From Enoplosus armatus (taxonomy: Eukaryota > Chordata > Actinopteri > Centrarchiformes > Enoplosidae): a DNA stretch of 64,000 bases. The position numbers were made by a program, and so were the translations under genes. Below are positions 26,433-38,500 of the stretch, in pieces. Every line of letters begins with the position of its first letter. Position 1 is the stretch's first letter. The stretch is taken from assembly GCF_043641665.1 (NCBI RefSeq), contig NC_092198.1, positions 4,314,501-4,378,500 of the forward strand, in the 5' to 3' direction. The notes under the pieces were generated by a model. The model made no database searches. It was given only the letters and a program-made list of their open reading frames with translations, and was not told the origin of the DNA.

Positions 26433-28414
26433 TATGTGTGTGCATACATTTATGTGTGTGTCTGTCCTTGAAGCAAGAGTTGTACACCCGGAGAGCAAAC
26501 ATTAAGCCTACATGATAAGCGAGTGATACGTGGCATAAACTCAGTGCTTTCATTATGTTACCAGTACATTTTTAATAGAATTTTGGCTCTGCTGACCATC
26601 TTAATTCTCAGTTTCAGTTTACCTCATAAAACACTTTGTGTCTGGTAATGGAGTGCTGGTGGAAAGTTGTGAGTTGTGAATGTGTAATACTCCAAACATC
26701 TGATCTTATCTGGGATACTAATGTCCATGTAAACACACTCAGTGACAAGGTTTATTATCAGGCAATATTATTAAATACCTCAAACTCATCCACGGTTTCT
26801 ATTACCATTTTTCTTCTGTTTTTATTTGTTTTTCTACTAGCATTGTGATCACCCCTTTATGCAGTTCATTCAGATTTCTATGCTTGTAATTTGTCGCATT
26901 TATAACATAGTAACATGCATTTTATTTTTGCAATTGTTTACATGGTAATATGGAAACACAGACACATCTTTCCTGTTGTAAACAGGGTGTCTATGTGTCA
27001 GCAATTTAAATTGAAGACTTTAAGACTTTAATGCCACCGTTTAATACATTTTTACAATCAAAATAAACATCAAATATGAAAATATAGGCATACTCTTCTG
27101 AGTAAATACATATATTGACAGTTCAAAATTGTACGTAAGGAAAAATAACAATAACTGGTTGAGTTAAAGAACATTTGTCTTACTTTTTAAGGCCTTTTAT
27201 TATTTATTTTACATAGTAAAAGAGTAACATATATGCACCTTTCTGTACAGTTTATTTATTGCTTGTACCCTCATTTGCACTTTGCAATTCTATTTTTTTT
27301 TCTAATTTTACTTTTAGTTTATTCTCTTCTATTTTATTTTAGTATGCAATGTATATTTTATTTCACCATGTTTGTAGATTTTGTATATTTATGCTATCTG
27401 TATTATTTATTGTCATGCAGAAACAAATCACAAATAAAGTTCCATCTTGTCTTGTCTAACAATCTTTCAGCCACTGCAACCTAAATAGAGTCCAGGGTTA
27501 TTTTTAAATTGTGTGAATGTTTTCCTATTTTAGCACAGTAGTCTTGCACATGTGTCAACATAGTTATGTTTATAATACTCTGCTCAGAAACAATAGAAGT
27601 CCAAGAAGTCACATAACCTCAACCTAAACCTAATTTACAGGTAAAATTTTCCAAGCTTCTTACAAAATCAATTTAAATGGCTTACTAGCAGAAGAGCAAA
27701 AAAATCAAGCCGGATGCTGTTATTGTCATGTAATATCCATGAAATTACACAGGACCAACAGCAGTTTAATCTTTGTTAAACTAACTATTAAGACAGTCAG
27801 TCTGTGACTCACTTGTTGCTGGTAAAATAATCCACCTAATGTATATCGCCCAGTATATATCTTTGCGGATCACTACTATCGCCCCGCTGGACCCACCTAT
27901 GTCTTCTTCTGTGTACAAGACAAGTAAAAAACTGTTCATAAATGTCCATCACTATAGCTACACACGCAGACGTGTCCTAAACAAAGTGTAACGTCTCACA
28001 ACTTAGCACCACGTACTCTTTCAGGCCAGAAAGAGAGAAATGCCAATCTAATTCCAATGGAAACAGAATGGATGTAACGTTAATGCTAGTTGTTTTGGAC
28101 CTGAATACTGAATAGTGCAAAAACAGAAGTGTCTCCAAATGATGTTCACAACTAACTAAAAGCCAGCGACCACACACACAAACTGAGAAAGAGAGTCAAT
28201 GTACTTTATAATCGGCTCATGTCGGTGTAGTCATTTAATTGTGACGTAGTTTAATTGTGGTAGTCAAAACTGTAAGTACGTTAAAGCTAATTAAGAAATG
28301 TCAACAGTGAGCTGGTGGATTTCAGCTTTGTCACTCGTGTGAGCAAACTCGTTGACAGAAAAGACATTTGAAAGTGAGCTTACCTGGACTCTTGAGGTTA
28401 TATTTATTCTCCAT
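10254..28414 (-). CDS. ube2j1: ubiquitin-conjugating enzyme E2 J1 (ER tail-anchored, ERAD)
   Basis: E2 enzyme of the ER membrane that passes ubiquitin to misfolded ERAD clients with the SEL1L/HRD1 ligase. Eight coding exons: 28414-28384, 20382-20309, 18507-18376, 17853-17769, 15482-15377, 12568-12439, 11857-11729 and 10532-10254 (stop TGA). The total is 966 bp, 321 aa (human 318). All junctions are GT-AG and in phase. It starts MENKYNLKSP. The UBC fold spans about residues 10-160. The catalytic Cys is C91 in VGKKICLSISGHHPETW. The usual E2 HPN tripeptide is replaced by TPN (79-81), as in the UBE2J family. The middle (187-275) is Ser/Pro/Gln-rich linker. A single C-terminal hydrophobic segment (about 290-307, VVLIVVLTLALAALIF) is followed by RRIYLAHEYKFDYEL, typical of a tail anchor. 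Intron 1 is large (7.9 kb). The gene is divergent from gabrr1 and tandem with gabrr2. No defects seen. Assignment is very secure. Confidence 0.97.
11556..11591. repeat. (TAA)n microsatellite in ube2j1 intron 7
   Basis: Twelve or so tandem TAA units, between the last two coding exons of ube2j1. Confidence 0.95.
12569..20308 (-). other. ube2j1: ube2j1 introns 2-5 (non-coding stretches between exons)
   Basis: Introns lie at 12569-15376, 15483-17768, 17854-18375 and 18508-20308. I saw no embedded gene. A 10-nt inverted repeat (AGTGACGAGG at 13391-13400, its complement at 13462-13471) lies in the first. Phrases such as CCGTGTTTCCATT at 18602 (also at 4213) and a TCCAAAGCAACATACAA stretch near 19836 resemble known fish repeats, but they are too short to classify. 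The remainder shows nothing I can name. Confidence 0.5.
20383..28383 (-). other. ube2j1: ube2j1 intron 1, with repeat fragments
   Basis: An 8.0-kb intron. Contents I can support: a retroposon-type tail with GTGCTATATAAATACAAC (about 21360-21420); (TA)n at 22214-22238; a stretch with TTGCCCAAGGACACTACGAC (about 23755-23805) typical of a dispersed fish repeat; (CA)n at 25900-25922; a SINE tail at 25971-26038; (GT)n at 26392-26447; and a LINE-like A+T-rich tail ending AAATAAAGTTCCATCTTGTC (about 27240-27460). The longest open frames (for example 24924-25211 on plus) have no recognisable domain and I do not call them genes. Confidence 0.55.
25971..26038 (+). mobile_element. SINE tail fragment (same family as 55535-55678)
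   Basis: Reads TGCATGTCATTCCCTCTCTC, then a pyrimidine run with TTTCCTGTCTCTCTCAGCTG, then AATAAAGGCAAAA. This matches the 3' part of the SINE at 55535-55678 and the fragment at 36092-36175. The tRNA-like head is missing, so this is a 5'-truncated copy. Confidence 0.55.
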
Positions 28415-28745
28415 ACTGACAGACGTTGAGCTCCCTTTTTCAATGATTAAGTGTTGTTGTTAACTCGCTAGCTAGCTCCCAGCTACCAACTTAACGTTAG
28501 CTACAGTTAGCAGCCCGGCTAGCTTGCTCCGGTCCTCAAATATGAGCAGGACAGCTGAAACCGTAGGTCGTGCACTCTACCCGGTGCTCCGGTATATATA
28601 TAAGATAGAAGGTGTTTGAATTCAGCTGTCACAACAATACTGAAGAGTTGTTTCTCAAGTTATCCTCTGTTTCGGTTTTGAAACTGTTTGATAGACGTTA
28701 TCCCCGTGACGTCTTATGTGGAAACGTAAACAGGAAGTGACTTTC
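28415..28745 (-). promoter_or_regulatory. putative ube2j1 promoter / 5' UTR with CRE/ATF-like and ETS-like motifs
   Basis: Upstream of the ube2j1 ATG. At 28707-28714 the plus strand reads TGACGTCT, one mismatch from the palindromic CRE and containing the TGACGT core used by CREB/ATF6-type factors. At 28731-28739 is CAGGAAGTG, an ETS/GABP-type core. A short TATATATATAA run lies near 28592. The functional reading is inference: ERAD genes are commonly induced by the unfolded-protein response, but the start site is not known. Confidence 0.35.
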
Positions 28746-30846
28746 TTCAGGCTTTCTTCTTCTGGGGAGATCTGAGGTAGCGCAGGCGCATTACTGCAAT
28801 AAACGTTTTATATTATATCAGGATAACCTGGCATGTCATATCGTAAATTTCTATATGTAATAAAACAATTAACCATGAAGATTTGGATCCTTAAAGCAGC
28901 TGAATACCTATGTTGTACGTACGTACGGTGTCCCGCACGTTTTTCAGTTGACTACTACTCCTGCATATTACAGAAACTATTCAAATATCAAAATGTTCAG
29001 CTCCCTATGGACATGCGTGCTTTATTCAACTTGTTTCTACCTTTTATTCTTTTTAAATATTAAGCGTCTTTCAACATTTTTTTTTAGGTAAATGGAAAGA
29101 ATCTTCAGATCCTCTTCACTTTCGCATACTTTCACCAACTACTAAGAAAAACATTGTTCAAATGTTCGCTTTTCTTCACCAGCTAGTCTCGAACTGTGTC
29201 TGTGTGCTGTTTGATGCCGGGCAGGTAGGGTCCAGTGAGAGATGCTGTTCACATTACATGTAGTCATTTGATTTACTGTTGATAAAAAAGATAAATAAAG
29301 AAGATTTACGGAGCTTTAATATTAAAGCTTGGTGTATCCTGATGTTTTCCTGATCTGTGCATCATCCTGCCTTAACTGGCTTGCAAACCCACCTTAAAGG
29401 AATAGGTTAACATTTTGAGAATTTGGGCTTAGGACTCCACCATGGTCCGTGCACTGACCCCTGTGCAGTGTCCTATGTAGGTCACAATTTATGTGTACAT
29501 ACTCATGTGCCAAGCTGGTGTCTGTGCAGGAGTTTCCATTGACACTGTAGTAGGTGCTGTGGACCAGTCTACAGTCTGGATTTTAATCATAGATTAATGG
29601 AGAATGTTAGTGTATCATCGTGGTCCAAAAGCTGTTTCAGAGGCTTTTCCATTCTGCCAAGAATGGAATTATACTTAAATACCGAACACTTGTGTTTTCT
29701 GGCATGAAAACAGCTTGATACATTGATATCAGTCTTTTGAAATCCATGGTGGTCAAAACATCATGTAGTGACTTTACACACAAAGCTTTTGGTCAAAGTA
29801 AAAGGGAGACAAGCGACATTCCCTTAAAATGTTACAGTTAATCCGACTGGTTTTTATTGGGTATTCTTCAGTATTCTTCAGTTTCATGCATCACATTCTC
29901 AGTGGAGACTACCTCCCTGTGGCTCTGCCAGCTCAAGCTATTAAAATGATGAACATCAACCGCTTCTCATGGTCTGTGGTGATGAGTTACAACACTGCTT
30001 TAAAAATGATGGTATTTGATTTTGACACGTCTGGGCCATATGATCAGCTGACAGTTGTGTGTATAGATTAACCTCTAACGAAGAGAGAAGGAAAAAAAGC
30101 TTTATGTAATATGATGAGGTTGGCCCTCCATCAAAAGCAGCAATATTCCACCCACCAAATCCAGATTAATTCTGCTTGTGTTTGTGTGTGAGCATGTATG
30201 TGTTGTCTGTTTGTGTGTATGTGTGTGTGTGTGTGAGACGGGGTAAATCTATTGGTTGCTAAGAGTAACTGGTGCACAGCTGCACAGTTTGTGATAATTA
30301 TTTGTCAATGCTGTGGGACTCACAGTACGGAGGTCTTGACTTGAAAACGACAAACGCAGCACATGTCTGCCATACAAATATTAGAAATGAGTATTAATTG
30401 ATTACGTTAGAAATTACATGCATGCATGTTTTTCTTCCAAGATGGCAGACTTTCACTTTCAATATCATGACTCCACTACGTGGTCTTATCAGGGTTCAGC
30501 CTTTGCTTCCCTCTACTGGTTAAATAGATTCAATGCAACAAATCGTTTTTTTGGTATAAACAACTTGATTTTGAAGATAAAACTCACAAGAGGTGTACTA
30601 TTCCACAGATAATGACGATTAGGAAACAAATAATAATAATATAATAATAAGAATAACTAATTTATATATAAAATTACAAATTCAGTTAAATACATAAGGC
30701 TCTAGTTTGCACAGCAGTATTTTATTTCATGTGTCCAGGTAGGAGTCATGACGACATAAAAGCTGTGTTGAGTTTGTGTTGTTGTGTTTTGCTAATTTGC
30801 TGGAGTACTGTGTCCTAATAAAGACATGAGATTAAGACATACATTT

Positions 30847-30904
30847 ATTTATATTATTTGGTCTTTTTGCTGTTGTGGTGTCATAAAGACCAAATAATAT
30901 AAAT
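30847..30904. repeat. perfect 20-nt inverted repeat (hairpin)
   Basis: The left arm 30847-30866 (ATTTATATTATTTGGTCTTT) and right arm 30885-30904 are exact reverse complements, separated by an 18-nt loop. No T run or known RNA-gene signal accompanies it. It may be a relic of a MITE or a hairpin-forming transcript element. Confidence 0.9.
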
Positions 30905-33437
30905 ATCGACCATATCACACCGTCTTCTGAAGCAAATGTAGTTTGCTCAGTTGTCCCTTGTCCATGCTCAGAATCATGGAAAGTTTAACATCTACAGTTC
31001 CATGACGACTGAGTACGATCCATCTGCTGAGGAAGACTGTGAAATACATTTGAATGCTCCAGGTCAGTAACTTGACCTTGAGTTGAGTTTATTTATTTTT
31101 TAGTTGTCAACTGCTTCCAAGGTGAAGAATGACATTTTAAGTTCAAACAAGGCGAGCTATAATTTGTGCGAGTGAAGGAAAAAAAGAGGATAAACTTTAA
31201 ACCCGTATTTGGCTTCTCGTGTTGATCAATCAATATGATTGATTTAAAAATGATAGTAATTGGAATAAAATGGAGGCATCAACTGATTGTAGAAGTTTTT
31301 GTACTTCACAGTTCACTGTGTACAGGCCTGTTGTAGGTTGAATTAAAATATTGAATTGCAGACGACAGCAGTACTTTAAGATGTGATACTCAGTTAAGGT
31401 ATGAAAATGATAACAATATTAGCAATTAAAGAATGTTATCTGGTGACTAAGATTGAGTAGCAGGTGTATAAGTGTCTTTTTGTTTTAATGTATTTAATCT
31501 ATTTTGCTGCCCTGTAGCCCTTTTTCCATATTGTTGTGATAAACCACTTTGTTGTTCACTTGATTCCACCTGTAATAATGTTTCTCAGTAAGCAGCAGCA
31601 GGTGGTGCTATACTACCATTACACAAAGTCCTGCGATCAGTTTGTTTCTGCTGCAAAAAAAGCAAATTCAAGCACGGAGCCTGGGAGGGGACATGAACAT
31701 AATCTTTAAGCATGTGCACTTTAATAAAATGCATGTTATGTCCATGTCACCTCCCGGGCTCTGTAGAGAAGAGGACTGGTGAATATGGTGGAAGATGGAC
31801 TGTCTCACATACACTAAGGTATCTCTAAGGTTTTCGAATATGTAGTGTGTTCACACTGGAAAAGAGACAATATGAAGTATATTCAAAATAATATATCCTG
31901 CTGTTGATGCATACTATTATAATGCAATGAACAAAGGGAATGCCTCAGAAAACAAAACATAATTATTACATTTTTGCTCAAGCCTCATAAATGACACATG
32001 ATGAACATCTTGATTTTCAACAGTCTGTTAGTTTGTTTTGTCGACACTCTATGAAAATGTATTCAGTTGCCATTTAAGTAAACCATTTAAGTAGCACCAT
32101 ATTAAGGTGAGAAGTTATTCTTCCACTTTGGTTTCCTGTACAAATAAGGCACAGGTTGTACATTTTATCACTTATGTCTTTATAGTGTTCTTTTTGGGAA
32201 GATGCATCTTTGTTGGCTACGTCAGGAAAGGTATGATGCCACCAGTGGTACTGAGAGGAAAGTGCAAGACCCAATAGACACTGAGAAATTGAATGCTGAA
32301 TAAAAAGACATTAAGTGAGCCCTTTAAGTGAACCAATTTCTTATCCAATTTCTTTTGTTGACACTGTATCATCAAGTCAAAGAGAACCATCCATCAAATC
32401 AGAACTGTATCAGTCTAAGCATTGCTGGATATCAGAAATAAAAGAAGAAATAAAAAAGACAGCTCAAGTACTGTGAGCCAGTGGTGAAGGAAAGATATGA
32501 AAAAATATCATGGTGATGGAGTGTATAACCACAGTGACATGTCTGCACTCAGCCTCTGGTTATATCACCCAGCCAAGGTTAATATGTACATGGACACTCA
32601 CCCTAAGGAGACTGTTACATAAGTTCTATACATATTGGGCTATAGCATGTTTCAGATTATATGTGATTACTGCAAAATTATCAAGTTAACCAAAGTCCTG
32701 TTATAAAATGCACCAAATTATGCATCATCGGCACATTGTCCAGATTTAAATATGATCCATAAGCTTGTAAAAAAAGGCGAATAAAACAATGTTGCATTGC
32801 CAGTAATGGGTCTGGACCTGGTCTGGTCTGGTCTGGTCTGGGTCACACGGACCCGGTCGACACATGCCGGTAAGAATTGTCTCCGGTCTGCTAAAAAGTG
32901 CACTGACAGCACAGAGGAAACTCTCCAGAGGAAACTTTTAGCTTCTGAAATATTTCTTTAAGACAGCTGGAGATGGAGATGGATGGAACAGATGGAGCTC
33001 AGGATTTATCAGGAGGACGGCTGCTTTACTCCAAACAATGTCCCCGTATGAACCTGGACGGTCTGTGTGTGTCTGTGTGTGTGTGTGTGTGGCCGATTGG
33101 ATGTGTAGGACACAGAACATTAATTGACATTGGGTCCTGACCGACCCTGTCAGCCTGTCTGGAGATTTAAACAGCCAATCAAGTTACGCTGCTGTGCCTC
33201 GTGCGTAAATGCGCACAGAGTCTCTCTCGTCGTTTCTGCCGCGGGGAGATCGCAGTATTTAAAAAAACTCAAAAAACAAAAGCACCTTCACCGCCAGATG
33301 TGTATGTATTTCCCTGCAAGGTCAAGAATGGAAAATCAAGGTGCTTCTCGTTGAAGGGGTTCTTTGGTTCTTGGGGGGACAGAGTGTAAGGACGCAGGTT
33401 TCTTTAACAGGTGCTGATTTGTTCACTGGACTGAAGC

Positions 33438-33577
33438 AACAGTGGCTGGAGGCTGTAGTGAACTCATTTATGTTTAGTGTAACAGTGGCTGGAGGCTGTA
33501 GTGAACTCATTTATGTTTAGTGTAACAGTGGCTGGAGGCTGTAGTGAACTCATTTATGTTTAGTGTAACAGTGGCTG
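33438..33577 (+). repeat. 43-bp minisatellite, three full units plus a partial
   Basis: Units begin AACAGTGGCTGGAGGC at 33438, 33481 and 33524 (exact 43-bp spacing). A partial unit starts at 33567 and diverges after AACAGTGGCTG. The full units are essentially identical, suggesting recent expansion. The array lies about 0.63 kb upstream of the gabrr1 start codon. Confidence 0.95.
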
Positions 33578-33829
33578 TAGAGGCAAAGCGCAGCGGCTGC
33601 ATATAAACACACATGTCGTTCACAGACAGAGAGGCTGTGTCTTCTTTTATTGCCTTTGTGATGCAGAACGTTGCGAAGTAAAGTGGTCGCTCGTTTTTCA
33701 TTTAGTCTGTTTCTTCTTTTTTCTTTTTATAACTCTCCATATTTTTTTCTGGGAAAAGATGGCCCACCCACAACTTCTGCATCCGCCACTGCGTTACGGT
33801 TAGCCCCCCCCTCATTCACTTCTGATCAT

Positions 33830-33892
33830 TCATCATTTTGTACATGGACATTTTGTACGGGGATCAATAAAGTATTTCTGATTCTGAGGGAG
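33830..33892 (+). mobile_element. LINE 3'-tail fragment
   Basis: Contains GGGGATCAATAAAGTATTTC followed by TGATTCTGA. This is the same 3' terminus as the minus-strand LINE copy at 40024-40365, there with a (GATTCT)n end. Only the extreme 3' end remains. Confidence 0.6.
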
Positions 33893-34209
33893 GGTATGCA
33901 GATTACCCTCTGCATTCCTGTGACCTGCACAGTTGTCAGCTTTTACCTGTGCATGTGGCGGGAAAAGCGTGTTAGACTCCACCGAGCGCATGGAGAGAAA
34001 ATCCGATCCATCTGACGCTCAGGATTTGTAGGTTGGGGCGGAATTACGACCCCCTCCTCTGTGAGATTAAATACTGTGGAATCCATGTATAGATTCTCAC
34101 TATGTTTACTGCGCAAAGCATGTGCGGAATGCCGCATTCTGTGCGGGTAAATTTGTGGGAGTAGCCTGTAGTTTTGAGAGTTTTGGAGAGGGCTGGGACG
34201 CTGCACACC

Positions 34210-35489
34210 ATGCACACGGATGTGGTGCTGCTCAACCTGCTGGTTTGGATGGCCGGTGTGTCCGCGCAGACGCGTCCGACAGGTCAAACACTGCAGCCAT
34301 GCAGACACGTCAGGTCAGTTCATCATGAGAGAAATGCAGGAGATGCTTGGGTGACTTAGAATGTGCCGTGCGTAAATAGGCGTGGAGCTGAAAAATGGTT
34401 ATTTAAGTAATTCAAATGTGTGTCAAATCTTTGATTGTAATTTAAGTGTCTGCACAAAGGTCCTATTACAGCCTGAACACCCAACATGTTTTCATTTGAG
34501 CAAGAAACGTCCTTCTTGACCTTGGAAATGTAGTTGAACAGAATAATCTTAACACTGCCATCAGTCTATTTGATAATGCTAATCTGGTAATCTGCTAGTG
34601 AGTTGTGGTTGAAAACTATGGTAAACCTGAAGTTCAAATTATTTTGTAAAAAAATGTGTCAGTTTTCCAAACGTTAGCCCTCTGAGCCTGTTCACCGAAA
34701 AGTCCGATTTCCAATTAGTCTTTTGTCACTGAGCCCAGTTATGAAATTAGCACATGACACTGTTGCATTTGGTTGTAAGGAAGCAAAAGGGTTTCCCTCT
34801 TCCGTCCCTCCGGCTTCTGTCGTGTAATGTTATTATTTATTCTGATTTAGGGATTGCATCAGTTTGATTGCCAGAATATATCTGGGCACAGATATTTTCA
34901 GATAACTACAGTGCAAAAAAGCTCTCATCCTGCACAGCTGGATGCAAAAATTAGCTGTGGGCCCATTCAGTCCTCCATATTACCCAATTTAGGCTATACA
35001 TTGATTAAATGTAAACACTAATTGCCCCACCTGGAGAGTGAATCTGGGGCAGTTGGATGCTTTGGGGCTAAGTTGATGCTTATGTTCAAAGTTTCGACTT
35101 ATTCTCCTCCCCAAATATTCCAGTTCTGATCTATTATGAAATTGTTTTCAACATAAGTAAATATGAACAACAAGTGATTATTACCGACAGCTTCCAGTAG
35201 AAAAACAATGACACCACTTTAGTGACAGTGCAGACTTGCCTTCTCTTGGGATGATGTGGGATCAGGACACAGCCCTGCTGCATGTTTGGTAACCAAAGCT
35301 CCGTTTTTAGCTGACAGCAGCAAAAGGCGACATGTGCTTGGTTTGAAAAATCACTTACTTTGATTACATAACCTGTAATCTAAATGTGTTCATGTGCTTT
35401 CTGAATTATTGCTATTGTTGTGGCTTTGGTTATCCGGGCGGAAGAAAGGCCAGCAATTATAATTGTTGTCTTTTTTTAAAGCATGAATG

Positions 35490-35531
<42 letters not shown>

Positions 35532-38500
35532 GTATGTTTTTTAGGGGTGTCACGATTTTGATTCTAAATCGGAAATCGATTGAAATTTGACTGTGGTTGT
35601 GCTGAACGGGACACTGTATGTTGGACTTTTGCACTGCCTGTATAATAAACGCTGTAGGGAACTTGAATTTTTAAATCGAAAATCGAATCAAAACCTTAAA
35701 ATAGAAAGTCAAATCGTGGATTTGATAAATCATGACACCCCTGCTGTTTTTCAACATGCGCCTCTTTATTTACCCTGATTACTTTTAAGATTTACCCGAA
35801 TTAGCGTCAGTGCTGTCTAACGCTGCATAATTCTTGCATAAAATCACTTAATGTTTTTTCCGCTTTCAGATCAAAAAGAGAAATGCCTCTAACAGAAAGA
35901 TCTGGTCACAACCGCAGGTTTGTTTTTTTTGTACAATTACAACAACAATGGGGGCTAAAGAGGAGAATCTTATAGTGCACATGGTCAACATTTTAATCAC
36001 ACTATTGTTTGCAGTATCTAGGAGGAGGATGGGCCGCTTCTGTGTGTATCACATATCAAGGCTGAGGCCTAATTGCAGCAGTCCATCCCTTTGCTGCATG
36101 TCACCCCCCCTTCTCTCTCTCTGTCCCCCCTGCCTTTCCTGTCTCTCTACTGTCCCGTCAAATTATTTGATAATATCTCTAAAAACTGTTGTGGCGTGGT
36201 CCTTGCTAGCGAAAGTCATTTTGTTTAAATCCCAAGCACCAAGACTTTGTGAGACAAAGGTTAACAATTAGATTAAGGCAGCTTTGTAGCAGAACTCCAT
36301 AAAAATGCAGGTGGAAGGTGATTACCAGATGTGTTATGACACCTCAGAAACATGAAGGTTTGCTTGCTCTAGCATCAAAGAGTCCTTGTACTCAGTTGGT
36401 GTGTACCATCAAAGGGAATCAAATTTACTCCTAGCAGCTATAATACAGGGTGAGCACATACTGTACGCTATGCAACATGTTGTAAAGATTGGATCAACTT
36501 GAGAAAAATAGCATGAAAGGTTTCATTCAGTAATTGTACGAAAGGACTGAACGAGCTTGGTCCACCACTAGGAATGTAATGTCACGTAAGGACAAAATGT
36601 CAACAGAATAATAATGTTACAGAATTCTTTCTTTCGGACCCTAACTTCACATGTAGTGGTTCAGACATAAACTCTCGAATTGTTGTTTTCCTAAAATGTT
36701 CATCAGCCCCGTATTCAAGAGGAGTCCAGATACAACTAAAGCCTGGGACACAAAGTCAGAGCAGCTGCTGAGCATAGACGACCATGACTTTATAATGCGA
36801 CCAGGATTTGGAGGTAAGGTCGTTCATCTTTCTGAACTAAATGGAGGAGTATCAATCACTCCTCATGCAGACGGCCAGCAGACTGTGATCTCTATTCAAA
36901 GATGCTTCGGTTTTAATTCAGTGTCCAGACACTAAACCCCAACCCACACCATCTAATCTATACGCTCATCTAAATGTGGGTGTGTCCTGCGCTGGCTTGT
37001 CGAGATGACATAGCAGAGTAGGATTATGTCTCAGTCATCCCGCTGTGGGCCAATAATTATTACCAAACACCCACAGTCTGTAACTCACATCTTAATCTGC
37101 TTATTAAATTCTCAACACTTGCATTTCCCTTATAAGTATGAAATATCACACCGAGTCCTTGGAAAAATACAAACACACATATTTATATCTCTGCACTTCT
37201 GGTTAGATGCTAAACTGCATTTCACTGTCCCAGTGCCTGTACTCTGTGCAGTGACAGTAAAGTTAAATCAGAACAGGTGCTGAGACAATGTGAGGGTGTT
37301 GTTCGGAGACATTTGCATGGCTGTTTTCTTTTATATTTATATACTACTTACAAATATATCCCTTGTAGCTCCAGTGTTCAGTTTCGAACCCACCTCCTGA
37401 CAGAGGTTTGGCTTAACCAATCAGCTTGTTTGTCATGCAGGCTGGCACAATGCACCATGCAATAATTGATACCACCTGTCTTGGCGTAGTTCCACAGAGA
37501 CATTTACATATTTCATCTTTGCATCGTTGCAGAAGTGAAAGCTCACATTTTGGTTTTCCGTCTGCACATAGACTGGATGAGTCTCTCTGCTCTCACCAAC
37601 CCCCCACATAAAACCATAGGCATAGAAATGGCATAGACTCTCGCTAAAATGTGAATGAATATTTGACTTCATCAGGTGGCCAGAAACACTTCAATTAATT
37701 GCCATTTTAGTGTCAGAATGTTTGGAAGATATGTGGCTTGAGAAAAATAGGTCCAACATTTACTTGGGTGACTATGGGTCATAATCTGTGCTCACTTTCA
37801 CTTCTCCCAAAAGAGTGAAGAAACCCAGGACCTGAAAAGGTCCTAAAAGGACAGGGCAGTGGCAAAATCCATGTGACACAGAAAATGACTCTACATTGCG
37901 CTGTCTCTAAGACCTTTACTCTGAACAAGGAAACTGTTCACGCTAACTATAGCGTCAATCAATAAATGTATAAAGATATGAACACAGGTAATCCAGGCAG
38001 TTCTAAATGAGGCACCTGGGCAACACGTGCACTCTCATGTCCACACTACTGTAATACAGGTTCAATCATCTTTGTAAACTGCTACATATTTTTCTAGGGC
38101 CTGCAGTCCCAGTTGGAGTGGATGTTCACGTTGAAAGTTTGGATACTATTTCAGAGGTTGACATGGTATGTCTGGACCAAACTGTAAGTAAGACAATTTA
38201 TGTATTTTGTTGAGATAGTACAGTAACAGTCATGTGTTGTGTGTTTAAGGACTTTACTATGACTCTGTATCTGAGGCACTACTGGAAAGATGAACGTCTG
38301 TCCTTCAGAAGCAACAACGACCAGAGCTTGACATTCGATGGCCGCCTGGTGAAGAAAATTTGGGTACCTGACATGTTTTTTGTCCACTCTAAGAAGTCCT
38401 TCACCCATGACACCACCACTGACAATGTCATGCTGCGAGTTTACCCAGATGGCAAAGTCCTCTACAGCCTCAGGTAATGCCCCCAACACCTAAAAATACA

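Larger units (their letters stand above)
28746..34209. other. intergenic region between divergent ube2j1 and gabrr1
   Basis: About 5.5 kb. Supported contents: a fragment at 29393-29430 starting TTAAAGGAATAGGTTAAC, which resembles the end of a common fish DNA transposon; imperfect (GT)n at 30178-30236; the 30847-30904 hairpin; (GT)n at 33063-33091; the 43-bp minisatellite at 33438-33577; and a LINE 3' tail at 33830-33892. The right-hand end should contain the gabrr1 promoter and 5' UTR. No TATA box is obvious. No coding gene was seen. Confidence 0.6.
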
